DNA from: Dehalococcoidia bacterium
Lineage (GTDB): Bacteria; Chloroflexota; Dehalococcoidia; E44-bin15
DNA length: 7,283 nt
NCBI GenBank assembly: GCA_023129355.1
Contig: JAGMCC010000062.1
Span: 1-7,283, forward strand
Direction of reading: 5' to 3'
A program made the position numbers and the translations under genes. The notes under the pieces were generated by a model. The model saw only the letters and a program-made list of their open reading frames with translations, was not told the DNA's origin and made no database searches. How positions within the stretch are numbered: position 1 is the stretch's first letter; each line of letters begins with the position of its first letter. Of this stretch, positions 1 to 6,045 are shown one piece after another.

Positions 1-598
1 GGATCTTATCGATCACTGGGGTGATGTCCCTAGAGGTATCGGCAGCGAAGTGGTTTCGTCGAATGCGCTGCGCCGCGGCGCTCATCCGCCGATAAACCCT
101 CCAGTCAGCCTCCGATTTGTCCTCCTGATCGAGGCGAGAGAGGCGATCCTGGAGGCGCTGGCGCACCAATTCTGGGGGTGCCTCAACACGCACTATAATC
201 AGCCTCGCTCCCACGCTGTCGGCAATGTGGTAGAGGTGCTCCCGGTGGTACTCGATCAGGTTTGTGGCGTCGAAGATAAGCGCGATCCCTCTTCGCAATA
301 GGTCTTCGATGAGCATGTGGCAAGCCCGAAACAGGCGGTCGCTTTCGCCACGGCCAAAATTTGGAGTGGGGAAAAGCAATCGTCTCAGGGCATCGCTCTC
401 CAGGATGGGAAAAGGTGGTGCCAAGGGGCGGGGGGAGAGCGAAAAAAGGCGCTCGGCAAGCTGGCGGCAGAAGTAGGACTTCCCGCTGCCAGGCAGGCCA
501 CTTACCACAATGAAGGCCGGGGTAATGGTGGGTTCGGGCAATTCACCCAGGCCTTCCCTCAGCCGTTGCACATCTTTCCTGGTTTGGGTATCTTCCAT
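1..598 (-). CDS. P-loop kinase, AAA_33 / PNKP-like (C-terminus cut by window edge)
   Basis: The frame starts with ATG at 598 and stays open to the window edge, giving 199 visible residues. The Walker A motif GLPGSGKS is at residues 34-41. ESDALRR follows at about 67-73, and FDATNL at about 109-114. This spacing of P-loop, S/E-S-D-x-[IL]-R and D-A-T-N is typical of AAA_33 'predicted kinases' related to polynucleotide kinase and zeta-toxin-type phosphotransferases. A later Arg-rich stretch (about 145-160) could be the lid that contacts ATP phosphates. The protein is expected to be a cytosolic ATP-dependent phosphotransferase, but the substrate cannot be told from sequence. No zeta-antitoxin-like gene is visible next to it. 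The start is well bounded, because an in-frame TAA lies about 36 bases upstream and no other ATG intervenes. The ribosome site is only a purine-rich leader, not a clear GGAGG. Confidence is high for the fold and low for any specific role. Confidence 0.85.
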   Translation of the reverse strand, partial: MEDTQTRKDVQRLREGLGELPEPTITPAFIVVSGLPGSGKSYFCRQLAERLFSLSPRPLAPPFPILESDALRRLLFPTPNFGRGESDRLFRACHMLIEDLLRRGIALIFDATNLIEYHREHLYHIADSVGARLIIVRVEAPPELVRQRLQDRLSRLDQEDKSEADWRVYRRMSAAAQRIRRNHFAADTSRDITPVIDKI

Positions 599-752
599 GC
601 CCTTTTTCGCCCTTTCCGTTCCTTTCGCCTTTTATCCATTGTCGCACGCCGGTTTTTTGCCATCTCATGGGCCATCTGGGCTGGGCGAAAACGGGATTTC
701 ACCACAGGTGGCGAGGCCTGAAGTTCCGCTCCGGCTTCAGAAATGGGCCTCC
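599..752. other. 154-base intergenic spacer between degV and the kinase gene
   Basis: This is the longest gap in the window, in a region where neighbouring genes mostly touch or overlap. Read on the minus strand it begins with a GC-rich hairpin (718-740) and ends in a strongly purine-rich leader just before the kinase start. It may separate the upstream operon from the kinase gene and carry that gene's promoter. I could not find a convincing -35/-10 pair; GATAAA near 633-638 is a weak -10 candidate at best. A short basic frame crosses it (559-675), but it has no ribosome site. Confidence 0.5.
718..740 (-). terminator. Hairpin after degV, possible terminator without a clear U-tract
   Basis: On the minus strand the arms CTGAAG and CTTCAG pair perfectly. 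Inside them CCG pairs with CGG around a GAG loop, leaving two unpaired A. The element starts 12 bases after the degV stop codon. No run of T follows, so it is not a classical intrinsic terminator. It could be a weak terminator or a 3'-end stabiliser. Confidence 0.3.
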
Positions 753-1616
753 TCAGCCTTCGGTATAAAAGGTAATGGCCAGCACTCCTGGGCCGGCATG
801 AACCCCCATGCCAGGGGTGAACCCGGTGAGATAAAGTTCCACACAGTTAAATCGCGAGGCAATCTCAGCCTTGAGTTTCTCACCATCCTCCAGCTCATCA
901 GCATGATGCACGATGACATGCACCGGGGAGTCCCCAACCCGTTCCGCCATTATCTCCAGGAGGCGACTTACCGCCTTTGTTCTGGTCCGGGGACGCGCTA
1001 CCGGCATTGTTTCTCCTGTGGAAGTAGCATGCTCTACGACCGGCTTTATCTTTAATAGCGATCCGGCCCAAGCCTGTGCCCTGCCGGTGCGACCGGTTCT
1101 CGCCAGATAGAAGAGGGTATCCAACATCGCAACGAAATTTACCCTGGGCATCATACCGAGGACCACCTCAGTCACCTGAGCCAGGTCTGCCCCCTGGCTG
1201 GCAGCTCGAGCCGCTTCCAGGACGATAAGCCCCAGGGCGCCGCCCACCGCCCGGCTGTCGATTACCTCGATAGCAGTGTTGGTGAGCACCTCTTTGGCCA
1301 CATCTTTTGCTACCAGCGCAGTATCGTAGATCTTGCTTTGTCGCGACGTGAGGGTGATGCAGAGTATGCTCTCCGCCTGCTGGCTCAACTGGCGATAGGC
1401 ACCGAGGAAATCCCCCGCCGATGGGGTGGAGGTGGTCGGGAGATTCTCTCTCCGCCGCATAATCCTGTAGACTTCGTCGGGACTCATGTCAATCCCGTCG
1501 CGATAGCTCTTGCCTTCAAAGATTATCATGAGGGGCACTACGCAAATATCATACTTCGCCACTAATTCCTCAGGTAGGCAAGCTGTGCTGTCAGTAACAA
1601 TGCCAACTTTTCTCAT
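753..1616 (-). CDS. DegV family fatty-acid-binding protein
   Basis: This is a complete DegV family protein of 287 residues, close to the usual 280-290. Family landmarks appear in order: TDSTACLP at residues 8-15, TSTPS at 62-66 (family TSQPS), an SxxSxxY segment at 91-97, IDSRAVGGALG in the middle, and HAGPG at 273-277 near the end. Characterised DegV/FakB proteins bind a fatty acid between the N- and C-terminal domains. In FakB they present it to the kinase FakA. The Ser of TSxPS and the late His that contact the carboxylate are both present. No FakA-like gene is seen here. I chose ATG 1616 because AAGGAGG (1628-1622) lies 5 bases upstream. ATG 1619 is only 2 bases from that site, and TTG 1634 lies in front of it. 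It is the last gene of the packed unit, directly after a DegV-like fragment with which it is probably translation-coupled. Confidence 0.92.
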   Translation of the reverse strand: MRKVGIVTDSTACLPEELVAKYDICVVPLMIIFEGKSYRDGIDMSPDEVYRIMRRRENLPTTSTPSAGDFLGAYRQLSQQAESILCITLTSRQSKIYDTALVAKDVAKEVLTNTAIEVIDSRAVGGALGLIVLEAARAASQGADLAQVTEVVLGMMPRVNFVAMLDTLFYLARTGRTGRAQAWAGSLLKIKPVVEHATSTGETMPVARPRTRTKAVSRLLEIMAERVGDSPVHVIVHHADELEDGEKLKAEIASRFNCVELYLTGFTPGMGVHAGPGVLAITFYTEG

Positions 1617-1621
1617 CATAG

Positions 1622-1628
1622 CCTCCTT
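1622..1628 (-). promoter_or_regulatory. Ribosome binding site of degV, overlapping the upstream stop codon
   Basis: AAGGAGG on the minus strand lies 5 bases before ATG 1616. It shares bases with the TAA stop (1629-1627) of the preceding DegV-like fragment. This decides the degV start and suggests translational coupling between the two reading frames. Confidence 0.8.
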
Positions 1629-1953
1629 AGTCAACGTAAAAGGCGAGGCCGAGCAATCCCCGACCTGTAGTGTAGCCCATTATCGGGCTGAACTCACTGA
1701 TCCAGAGCTCCCCGCAATTGAACTCCGATGCTACCTGCTCCTTGAGCCTCTGGGCCTCCTCAAGCGCATCGGCATGTACTACTGCCACATGCACCGGGTT
1801 TTCCCCAACCTTCTCTCGCATCAGTTGGATGATTCGCTTTACCCCGCGCTCTTTGGTCCTGGCGACGCCCACGAAATGCGCCACCCCATCGGATATGCTT
1901 AATATCGGCTTGACACTGAGGGCAGACCCTATCTGCGACGCAACCTTAGCCAT
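1627..1953 (-). CDS. Stand-alone DegV C-terminal domain (possible truncated paralogue)
   Basis: The 108 residues align from about residue 8 to the end with the C-terminal third of the complete DegV next door. By hand I count about 43 identities in 100 positions, including PVHV, HAD, FNC and MG. The N-terminal half of the family, with TDST and TSxPS, is missing, and no remnant lies upstream because yggT ends 21 bases away. Near the end the family's H-x-GPG is replaced by TTGRG, so the His that would contact a fatty-acid carboxylate is lost. An in-frame TAA stands just before ATG 1953, which fixes the start. A GGAGG lies 15 bases upstream, farther than usual. The frame is intact and ends inside the ribosome site of the full degV. 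It may be a decayed paralogue that still couples translation, or a retained partner domain. Family membership is certain; function is unknown. Confidence 0.7.
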   Translation of the reverse strand: MAKVASQIGSALSVKPILSISDGVAHFVGVARTKERGVKRIIQLMREKVGENPVHVAVVHADALEEAQRLKEQVASEFNCGELWISEFSPIMGYTTGRGLLGLAFYVD

Positions 1954-1968
1954 GTTTATTTAACATTT

Positions 1969-1973
1969 CCTCC
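1969..1973 (-). promoter_or_regulatory. GGAGG upstream of the DegV-like fragment
   Basis: GGAGG is 15 bases before ATG 1953 but only 2 bases before another ATG at 1966. That ATG opens a six-codon frame (MLNKHG, stop at 1948-1946) overlapping the fragment's start in a different frame. The signal may once have served a longer DegV gene. Confidence 0.45.
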
Positions 1974-1974
1974 G

Positions 1975-2223
1975 TTAAATGAGAAATATGAGGCGCGCAA
2001 TGAGCAGCAGAATAATGATCGCCACCATAGGGGTGATATCGACCATGCCGAGCCGGGGAATGATGCGACGCAGTGGTGCCAGGATAGGCTCGGTAATCCG
2101 ATCCAAGAAAACCACTATCGGGCTGTAGGGGGAGATGGCAAACCAGGAGAGAATCGCCCGCACGAAAATGATAACGGCAAGCACTTGAAATAAAATTGCG
2201 ATGAAGTTGAGGAAGATGTCCAT
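1975..2223 (-). CDS. yggT: YggT family integral membrane protein
   Basis: At 82 residues this is a single-repeat member of the YggT family (YlmG in Gram-positives). It has two hydrophobic segments, about residues 4-27 and 62-82. Between them is the family signature region, with ILSWF, a short Ser-Pro-Tyr loop and EPILAPLRRIIP at about 45-56. It should sit in the cytoplasmic membrane with a short basic loop. Relatives are linked to membrane organisation, osmotic response and cell-division gene clusters, but the biochemical role is unsettled. The start follows the proC stop directly (TAA-ATG). GAGGGG at the end of proC serves as the ribosome site, which points to translational coupling. A yggT next to proC and near yggS is a common bacterial arrangement. 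Confidence 0.92.
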   Translation of the reverse strand: MDIFLNFIAILFQVLAVIIFVRAILSWFAISPYSPIVVFLDRITEPILAPLRRIIPRLGMVDITPMVAIIILLLIARLIFLI

Positions 2224-3024
2224 TTATCCCCTCAGCTCCTTCGCTTTTTCATATGCAGCAATCACCGCGCGCAGGAGCAGGTCTCTCAGCCCCCCCTCCT
2301 CTAACTTTAGTAGACCCTGTGCCGTGGTTCCCCCGGGGGATGTAACCATATCCCTTAGCGCTTTGGGGTGCTTGCCTGTTTCCTGGGCAAGGCGTGCTGC
2401 CCCAACAACTGTCTCCAGCACTAACTCCTCTACCATCTCATGTGGCAGCCCGATGTGTACCGCAGCGTCGACGAGCGCCTCGATGACTAGGAAGATGTAG
2501 GCTGGACCGCTGCCACTAACCGCGGTCGCCATATCGATGTATTTCTCATCAGGCACATAGATCTCCCGACCCATTGCCCCTAGGATGGACCGTGCCATCC
2601 CTTTCTGGCGCTGGCTTGCCTCGCTTGAGGCGGTCCATACGCTCATTCCCTGGCCGATCTGGGCCGGGGTATTGGGCATCGCCCGAACCACTGAGCGATG
2701 CCCCAGGCCTTTGGCGATGGTGGCCATAGCCGCCCCGGCGACGATGGAGAGGACAAGCTGACCTGGGGTGAACCGACCCTCCAGTTCGGGCATAAGCTCA
2801 GCCAAATTCTGAGGCTTAACGGCGATAACGACAATGTTGGAGCCTTTTACAGCGATGCCATAATCATCCGTCACTCTAACCCGGTATTCCTTTTTTAGGC
2901 TGGCTAGTCGCGCGGAGCTGACGTCATTAACGATAATGTCTTGAGGCGTGGTCAGTCCTTTATTGAGAATCCCCCTGATCATCGCCTCCCCCATGACCCC
3001 ACCACCGATAAAGGCAATCTTCAT
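2224..3024 (-). CDS. proC: Pyrroline-5-carboxylate reductase
   Basis: This enzyme reduces 1-pyrroline-5-carboxylate to L-proline with NAD(P)H, the last step of proline synthesis in the cytosol. The 266 residues match the usual length. The N-terminal Rossmann fold starts with GGGVMGEAM (7-15). RAMPNTP is at 114-120. The dimerisation and active-site region carries AVSGSGPAY (168-176), and the substrate-side motif SPGGTT is at 229-234. All family landmarks are intact, so I expect an active enzyme. ATG 3024 overlaps the TGA of the preceding unknown gene by four bases (ATGA), and a GGCGG-type site lies 7 bases upstream. The stop codon abuts the yggT start. It therefore sits in a tightly coupled yggS-unknown-proC-yggT block. 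Confidence 0.97.
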   Translation of the reverse strand: MKIAFIGGGVMGEAMIRGILNKGLTTPQDIIVNDVSSARLASLKKEYRVRVTDDYGIAVKGSNIVVIAVKPQNLAELMPELEGRFTPGQLVLSIVAGAAMATIAKGLGHRSVVRAMPNTPAQIGQGMSVWTASSEASQRQKGMARSILGAMGREIYVPDEKYIDMATAVSGSGPAYIFLVIEALVDAAVHIGLPHEMVEELVLETVVGAARLAQETGKHPKALRDMVTSPGGTTAQGLLKLEEGGLRDLLLRAVIAAYEKAKELRG

Positions 3025-3410
3025 GCGCTGACCGCCTTCTCCAGTATCCCTCTTATTTCGCCCTGAGATTTATCCTTCAAGGATACGTGCTTTTGACACT
3101 GCACGTCACGAAAGCCTACTATTTCCTGGTCCGTATTAATTCTGCCCCCTAGGAGGATAACCAGATCGTCGCCACCTTTCACCTTAAGTCTTTGGGTATG
3201 ATTATAAAGGATGTCAGCCAGTAAACCGGTATTGTCATTATCGGTAGAGATCATGATAAAGGCAGCCACCCCTCCACCGCGGAAGGATGCCCCTAAACGC
3301 CTCATATCAATGGATATGTCTTGAATAGTCTCCAAATCCCGCAGCAGGGAATCTGGGGGCGTAAGGTGACCCGTCTGTAACATGACCCTTAGCTCACGTC
3401 TGTTTACCAT
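3021..3410 (-). CDS. Unrecognised 129-residue protein between yggS and proC
   Basis: I do not recognise this protein. It is soluble-looking, with no signal peptide or membrane segment. The N-terminal third is charged and probably helical (RDLETIQDISIDMRRLG, about residues 24-40). It is followed by a beta-like stretch with FIMISTDNDN (51-60) and a second one, DDLVILLGGRI (81-91). There is one Cys (105), and the C-terminus is Lys/Glu-rich and helical. It overlaps proC by four bases and follows yggS by 46 bases, so it is surely expressed with them. In many Gram-positive genomes sepF occupies the place after yggS, and SepF is of similar length. I see no SepF core motif here, so that link is positional only. 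ATG 3410 is the first start after an in-frame TGA. AGGGGG lies about 13 bases upstream, which is a weak site. The gene is almost certainly real; function is unknown. Confidence 0.75.
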   Translation of the reverse strand: MVNRRELRVMLQTGHLTPPDSLLRDLETIQDISIDMRRLGASFRGGGVAAFIMISTDNDNTGLLADILYNHTQRLKVKGGDDLVILLGGRINTDQEIVGFRDVQCQKHVSLKDKSQGEIRGILEKAVSA

Positions 3411-3456
3411 TTCTCGAACTAATCCCCCTTTTCAGTTTCATGTGTTTCCTTTTTCC

Positions 3457-4119
3457 CTACCCCCGCTCCCCGAATATAGCGCGCCCGATCCTCACCATCG
3501 TGGCTCCCTCCCCCACGGCAACCTCAAAGTCATCGCTCATCCCCATGGAGAGGTGCTCCAGGCCCAGGGAGTCGCGAAGCTCTCTCAGCCTTCGAAAGAT
3601 GGGTCGAACCTCTTCAGGGTCGCTAACCAGGGGGGCAATGGTCATTAGCCCCTTCACCTCCAGCATGGGCAGGCGAGCGACATCTTCCGCCGCCTTGTGC
3701 AATTCGGCCTGTGAAAAGCCGCTCTTTGGTTCCTCCCCTGAGATGTTCACTTGAAGCAACACGGAAACGGTGTTTCGAGCGCGGCCGCTCAACGCCTCTG
3801 CTAATCTAAGCGAATCGATGCTATGAATTATATCAAAAATCTCCACCGCTGTCTTAACCTTGTTGGTCTGAAGGTGTCCCACCATGTGCCAGGTAGGACA
3901 CGGCTGCAGGTTGGACAAGCGAGCTATCTTCTCCCTCGCCTCCTGGACCCTGTTCTCGCCAATGTGCCTGATGCCTGCCTCAAGGGCAGCCTCAATAGCC
4001 TGGGCGGTCAACCCCTTGGTCACGGCGACAATGGTGATCTCTGCCGGCGACCGGCCCGCCCTCTGGGCCGCTTGGGCAATGCGGTGCTCTACATCATGCA
4101 GATTTCGTGCAATATCCAT
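3457..4119 (-). CDS. yggS: YggS/PLPBP family pyridoxal-phosphate homeostasis protein
   Basis: The 220 residues form the complete single-domain alanine-racemase-like barrel of the YggS (PLPBP, YlmE) family. These proteins carry PLP and keep B6 vitamer and amino-acid pools in balance without known catalysis. VAVTK at 31-35 places the PLP-binding lysine at K35. GENRVQEA (about 54-61), WHMVGHLQTNK, GLMTIAP and the C-terminal LSMGMSDDF and MVRIGRAIFG motifs all match the family. It should act in the cytosol. ATG 4119 lies one base after the stop of the radical SAM gene (TGA-A-ATG), with GCGGGG in the end of that gene as ribosome site. Translation is probably coupled. proC and yggT follow, as in many bacteria. 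Confidence 0.96.
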   Translation of the reverse strand: MDIARNLHDVEHRIAQAAQRAGRSPAEITIVAVTKGLTAQAIEAALEAGIRHIGENRVQEAREKIARLSNLQPCPTWHMVGHLQTNKVKTAVEIFDIIHSIDSLRLAEALSGRARNTVSVLLQVNISGEEPKSGFSQAELHKAAEDVARLPMLEVKGLMTIAPLVSDPEEVRPIFRRLRELRDSLGLEHLSMGMSDDFEVAVGEGATMVRIGRAIFGERG

Positions 4120-4120
4120 T

Positions 4121-5788
4121 TCAGCAAACCCCGCATTCCTGGCATTCGGCTAGCGGGCATGGTGGGGTCTCCTCGCCAATACGCGCCCGCTCCAGCTCCC
4201 TTTTCAGATAGTCAAGATCAACCCCCGAAACGATGTTTGCCCAGGGGAGCCGCTCATCAACCGGGATTTCCCTGCCGATGTAGAAATCGGCACCGAGCGA
4301 AAACTCCGCCAGCGCCCGATGCCACGAGGAGAGGGATTTTCCTTCCATCCGGGCAAGCACCGGGGCCAGCCTCCTGTCGCCTCGCGACAGCACCCCCTGG
4401 ACGATGGACCAGGCCACGCTCTCCGACCTGACCGCGATGCCCTTCGGCTCCAGGCTGTTTTTGAGCGTGGCGAGGCGATGGCTGAGAATTCTGTCGCTGG
4501 TCATCGGAAGCCATTGGAAGGGGGTGCCTGCCTTAGGCACAAAAGGCTCTATGGTGAGGGTGAGATGAGTCCCCGCTCGCCTCCGGTCAATGCGCCCTTT
4601 TAAGGAGAGGGTTAGCTCGATCATCTCATCTATATCATCTTCGGTCTCCGTGGGCAAACCGATCATGAAATAGAGCTTGAGCTGCTTGGGAGGCTGCTCA
4701 GTGACCAGCTCTATAGCTTCGATGATGTCTTTCTCCGATACACCCTTATTAATTATTTTGCGCAATCTTTCCGACCCTGCTTCTGGTGCTAAAGACAAGG
4801 TTTGGGTGCCGCTCTCCACCAGCCCCCTGAGGGCTACTCGTGACAGGGGACGAATTCTCAGGGAGCTGATGGACATCTCTGCCCCCATCTGCTGCAGCCT
4901 GGCCACCAGCTCTTCTATCTCAGGGTGATCGAAGGGTGAAGCCCCCAAAAGCCCGATCCTTTTTTCATACTTCAGGCCGTTCTCAGCCTGAGCCAGCAGG
5001 TTATCTAACGAGCGGTAGCGAAAAGGTCGAAATAAAAAACCGGTGAGGCAGAAGCGGCAGCCCCATCGGCAGCCACGCGCGACCTCAATGAGGAACATAT
5101 CGCCGAGCTCCGTCTGGGGGGTGAGGATCACTGAGCTGGTGGCAAAATCGTCGATATTCCGAACCCACTGTCGGCAGATCGGCGTCCTATCGTGAAGGCT
5201 GGGCACATAAACCCCGGGAAGCGAGGAAAGCGCGCGAAGCAGTTCATTCCTGCTTCCACGAATCCATTTTTCGCTCTCCTCACACCCCCTCAGGAGCGCC
5301 TCAATCATCGCGGGCAAAATAGCCTCCCCCTCCCCAATGGCAAAGCAGTCGAAGAAGGGTGAAAGGGGATCCGGGTTGGCGGTGATACAGGGTCCGCCCG
5401 CAATAACCAGGGGGTGGGCAGCACTGCGGTCGGCGGCAAAGAGGGGAGTGGCGCTCGATCTCAGCATCTCGACTACATTGAAGTAGTCCAGCTCGTAGGA
5501 GATAGAGAAGGCGAGCACGGCGAAGTCATCGAGGGGACGCCCGGATTCAATACTTTTTTTGTCCTTCTCCCAGAAGACCCGCTCGCAGACAATATTATCA
5601 TAGCTGTTAAGAAGACCGTAGATAGTCTGGAAGCCGAGGTTGGACATACCTACATAATAGGTATTGGGGTAGATCAGGGCGATGGGAATTCTGCCGCCCC
5701 AATCCTTGAGGATGGTGCCTTGCTCGCTCGAGAGCCTTCGCCTTGCCGCTTTGTCCCACCTCATATTACGATATTTCGCTCTCCCCAC
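4121..5788 (-). CDS. Radical SAM protein, TIGR03960-like, with cysteine-rich C-terminal tail
   Basis: This is a 555-residue radical SAM protein. Residues about 35-160 form a B12-binding-like domain (IALIYPNTYYVGMSNLG; VIAGGPCITANPDPLSPFF; IGEGEA) but lack the DxHxxG motif used to bind cobalamin. The 4Fe-4S site CRWGCRFC has C240, C244 and C247. LSLAPEAGSERLR (331-343) and FMIGLPTE (374-381) are typical later barrel segments. Near the C-terminus, WANIVSGVD (516-524) precedes a four-Cys tail, C544, C549, C552 and C555, with Cys as the last residue. The layout fits the TIGR03960 type, which in many genomes is fused to a DUF2344-like domain. Here it ends without that partner. The reaction is unknown; a second metal cluster on the tail is possible. 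GTG 5788 is the first start after an in-frame stop, with GAGG 2 bases upstream. ATG at residue 9 is the alternative. It is coupled to yggS by a one-base gap. Confidence 0.9.
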   Translation of the reverse strand: MGRAKYRNMRWDKAARRRLSSEQGTILKDWGGRIPIALIYPNTYYVGMSNLGFQTIYGLLNSYDNIVCERVFWEKDKKSIESGRPLDDFAVLAFSISYELDYFNVVEMLRSSATPLFAADRSAAHPLVIAGGPCITANPDPLSPFFDCFAIGEGEAILPAMIEALLRGCEESEKWIRGSRNELLRALSSLPGVYVPSLHDRTPICRQWVRNIDDFATSSVILTPQTELGDMFLIEVARGCRWGCRFCLTGFLFRPFRYRSLDNLLAQAENGLKYEKRIGLLGASPFDHPEIEELVARLQQMGAEMSISSLRIRPLSRVALRGLVESGTQTLSLAPEAGSERLRKIINKGVSEKDIIEAIELVTEQPPKQLKLYFMIGLPTETEDDIDEMIELTLSLKGRIDRRRAGTHLTLTIEPFVPKAGTPFQWLPMTSDRILSHRLATLKNSLEPKGIAVRSESVAWSIVQGVLSRGDRRLAPVLARMEGKSLSSWHRALAEFSLGADFYIGREIPVDERLPWANIVSGVDLDYLKRELERARIGEETPPCPLAECQECGVC

Positions 5789-5810
5789 AGCCTCGGCCCC
5801 ACCCCTATGA

Positions 5811-6035
5811 TTATCTCATCATCTTCTCGCTGCCCACCATGCCGATCTCGACGGTCTGTCCGCAATTGGGGCAGGTTATCGTCACACTGAGGGGTCGCTT
5901 CATCGCTCGCTCGGCGAGGGCAGTGACCATGGTGTCAATGTTATCCAGGCGCTGGTCCAGGTTATCAAGGCGCCGCTTAATCTGCACCAGGCTCAGATCC
6001 TCTCCCTTAGCTTCCCGTTCCGTTTCTTGTACCAA
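5811..6035 (-). CDS. Small coiled-coil protein with CxxC zinc-knuckle
   Basis: I do not recognise this 74-residue protein. Residues about 14-46 look like an amphipathic coiled coil built on two near-identical heptads (RLDNLDQ, RLDNIDT). A short strand region follows with CPNCGQ (C55 to C58), a half zinc-ribbon that would need a partner or dimer to complete four ligands. The coiled coil suggests such a dimer. It has no signal or membrane segment. I chose TTG 6035 because GGAGG (6045-6041) lies 5 bases upstream. An earlier in-frame TTG at 6053 would give 80 residues but has no ribosome site. The GGAGG overlaps the region just after the stop of the upstream membrane gene (6048-6046), so the two are probably coupled. 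The radical SAM gene follows after 22 bases. The gene is likely real; function is unknown. Confidence 0.7.
   Translation of the reverse strand: MVQETEREAKGEDLSLVQIKRRLDNLDQRLDNIDTMVTALAERAMKRPLSVTITCPNCGQTVEIGMVGSEKMMR
5931..5972 (-). repeat. Tandem 21-base repeat encoding two heptads
   Basis: Two 21-base units stand side by side inside the small coiled-coil gene, encoding RLDNLDQ and RLDNIDT. They differ at a few positions only. This looks like a heptad duplication within the coiled coil. Confidence 0.6.
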
Positions 6036-6040
6036 AGCAG

Positions 6041-6045
6041 CCTCC
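6041..6045 (-). promoter_or_regulatory. GGAGG ribosome site that fixes the TTG start at 6035
   Basis: GGAGG immediately follows the TGA of the upstream membrane gene and sits 5 bases before TTG 6035. It supports TTG 6035 over TTG 6053, which lies upstream of this signal. Confidence 0.7.

Noticed and set aside
559..675. Short, very basic minus-strand frame (38 codons from ATG 675) crossing the spacer and the kinase start
   Set aside because: There is no ribosome site before any of its ATG codons. The Lys/Arg bias follows from the purine-rich leader, and the frame overlaps the better-supported kinase start.
1617..1634. Upstream TTG (1634) or ATG (1619) as the degV start
   Set aside because: TTG 1634 lies before the AAGGAGG site, and ATG 1619 is only 2 bases from it. 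ATG 1616 has the better 5-base spacing and matches the family N-terminus.
3021..3410. Calling the 129-residue protein SepF
   Set aside because: Only the position and length agree. I could not find the SepF core sequence, so the name would be a guess.
3823..4431. Plus-strand open frame of 202 codons
   Set aside because: It lies antisense to yggS and the radical SAM gene, both with complete family motifs. The translation is low-complexity and Pro/Arg-rich, as expected of a shadow frame.
5414..5890. Plus-strand open frame of 158 codons
   Set aside because: It is antisense to the radical SAM gene start and the small CxxC gene, has no recognisable motif and explains nothing the minus-strand genes do not.
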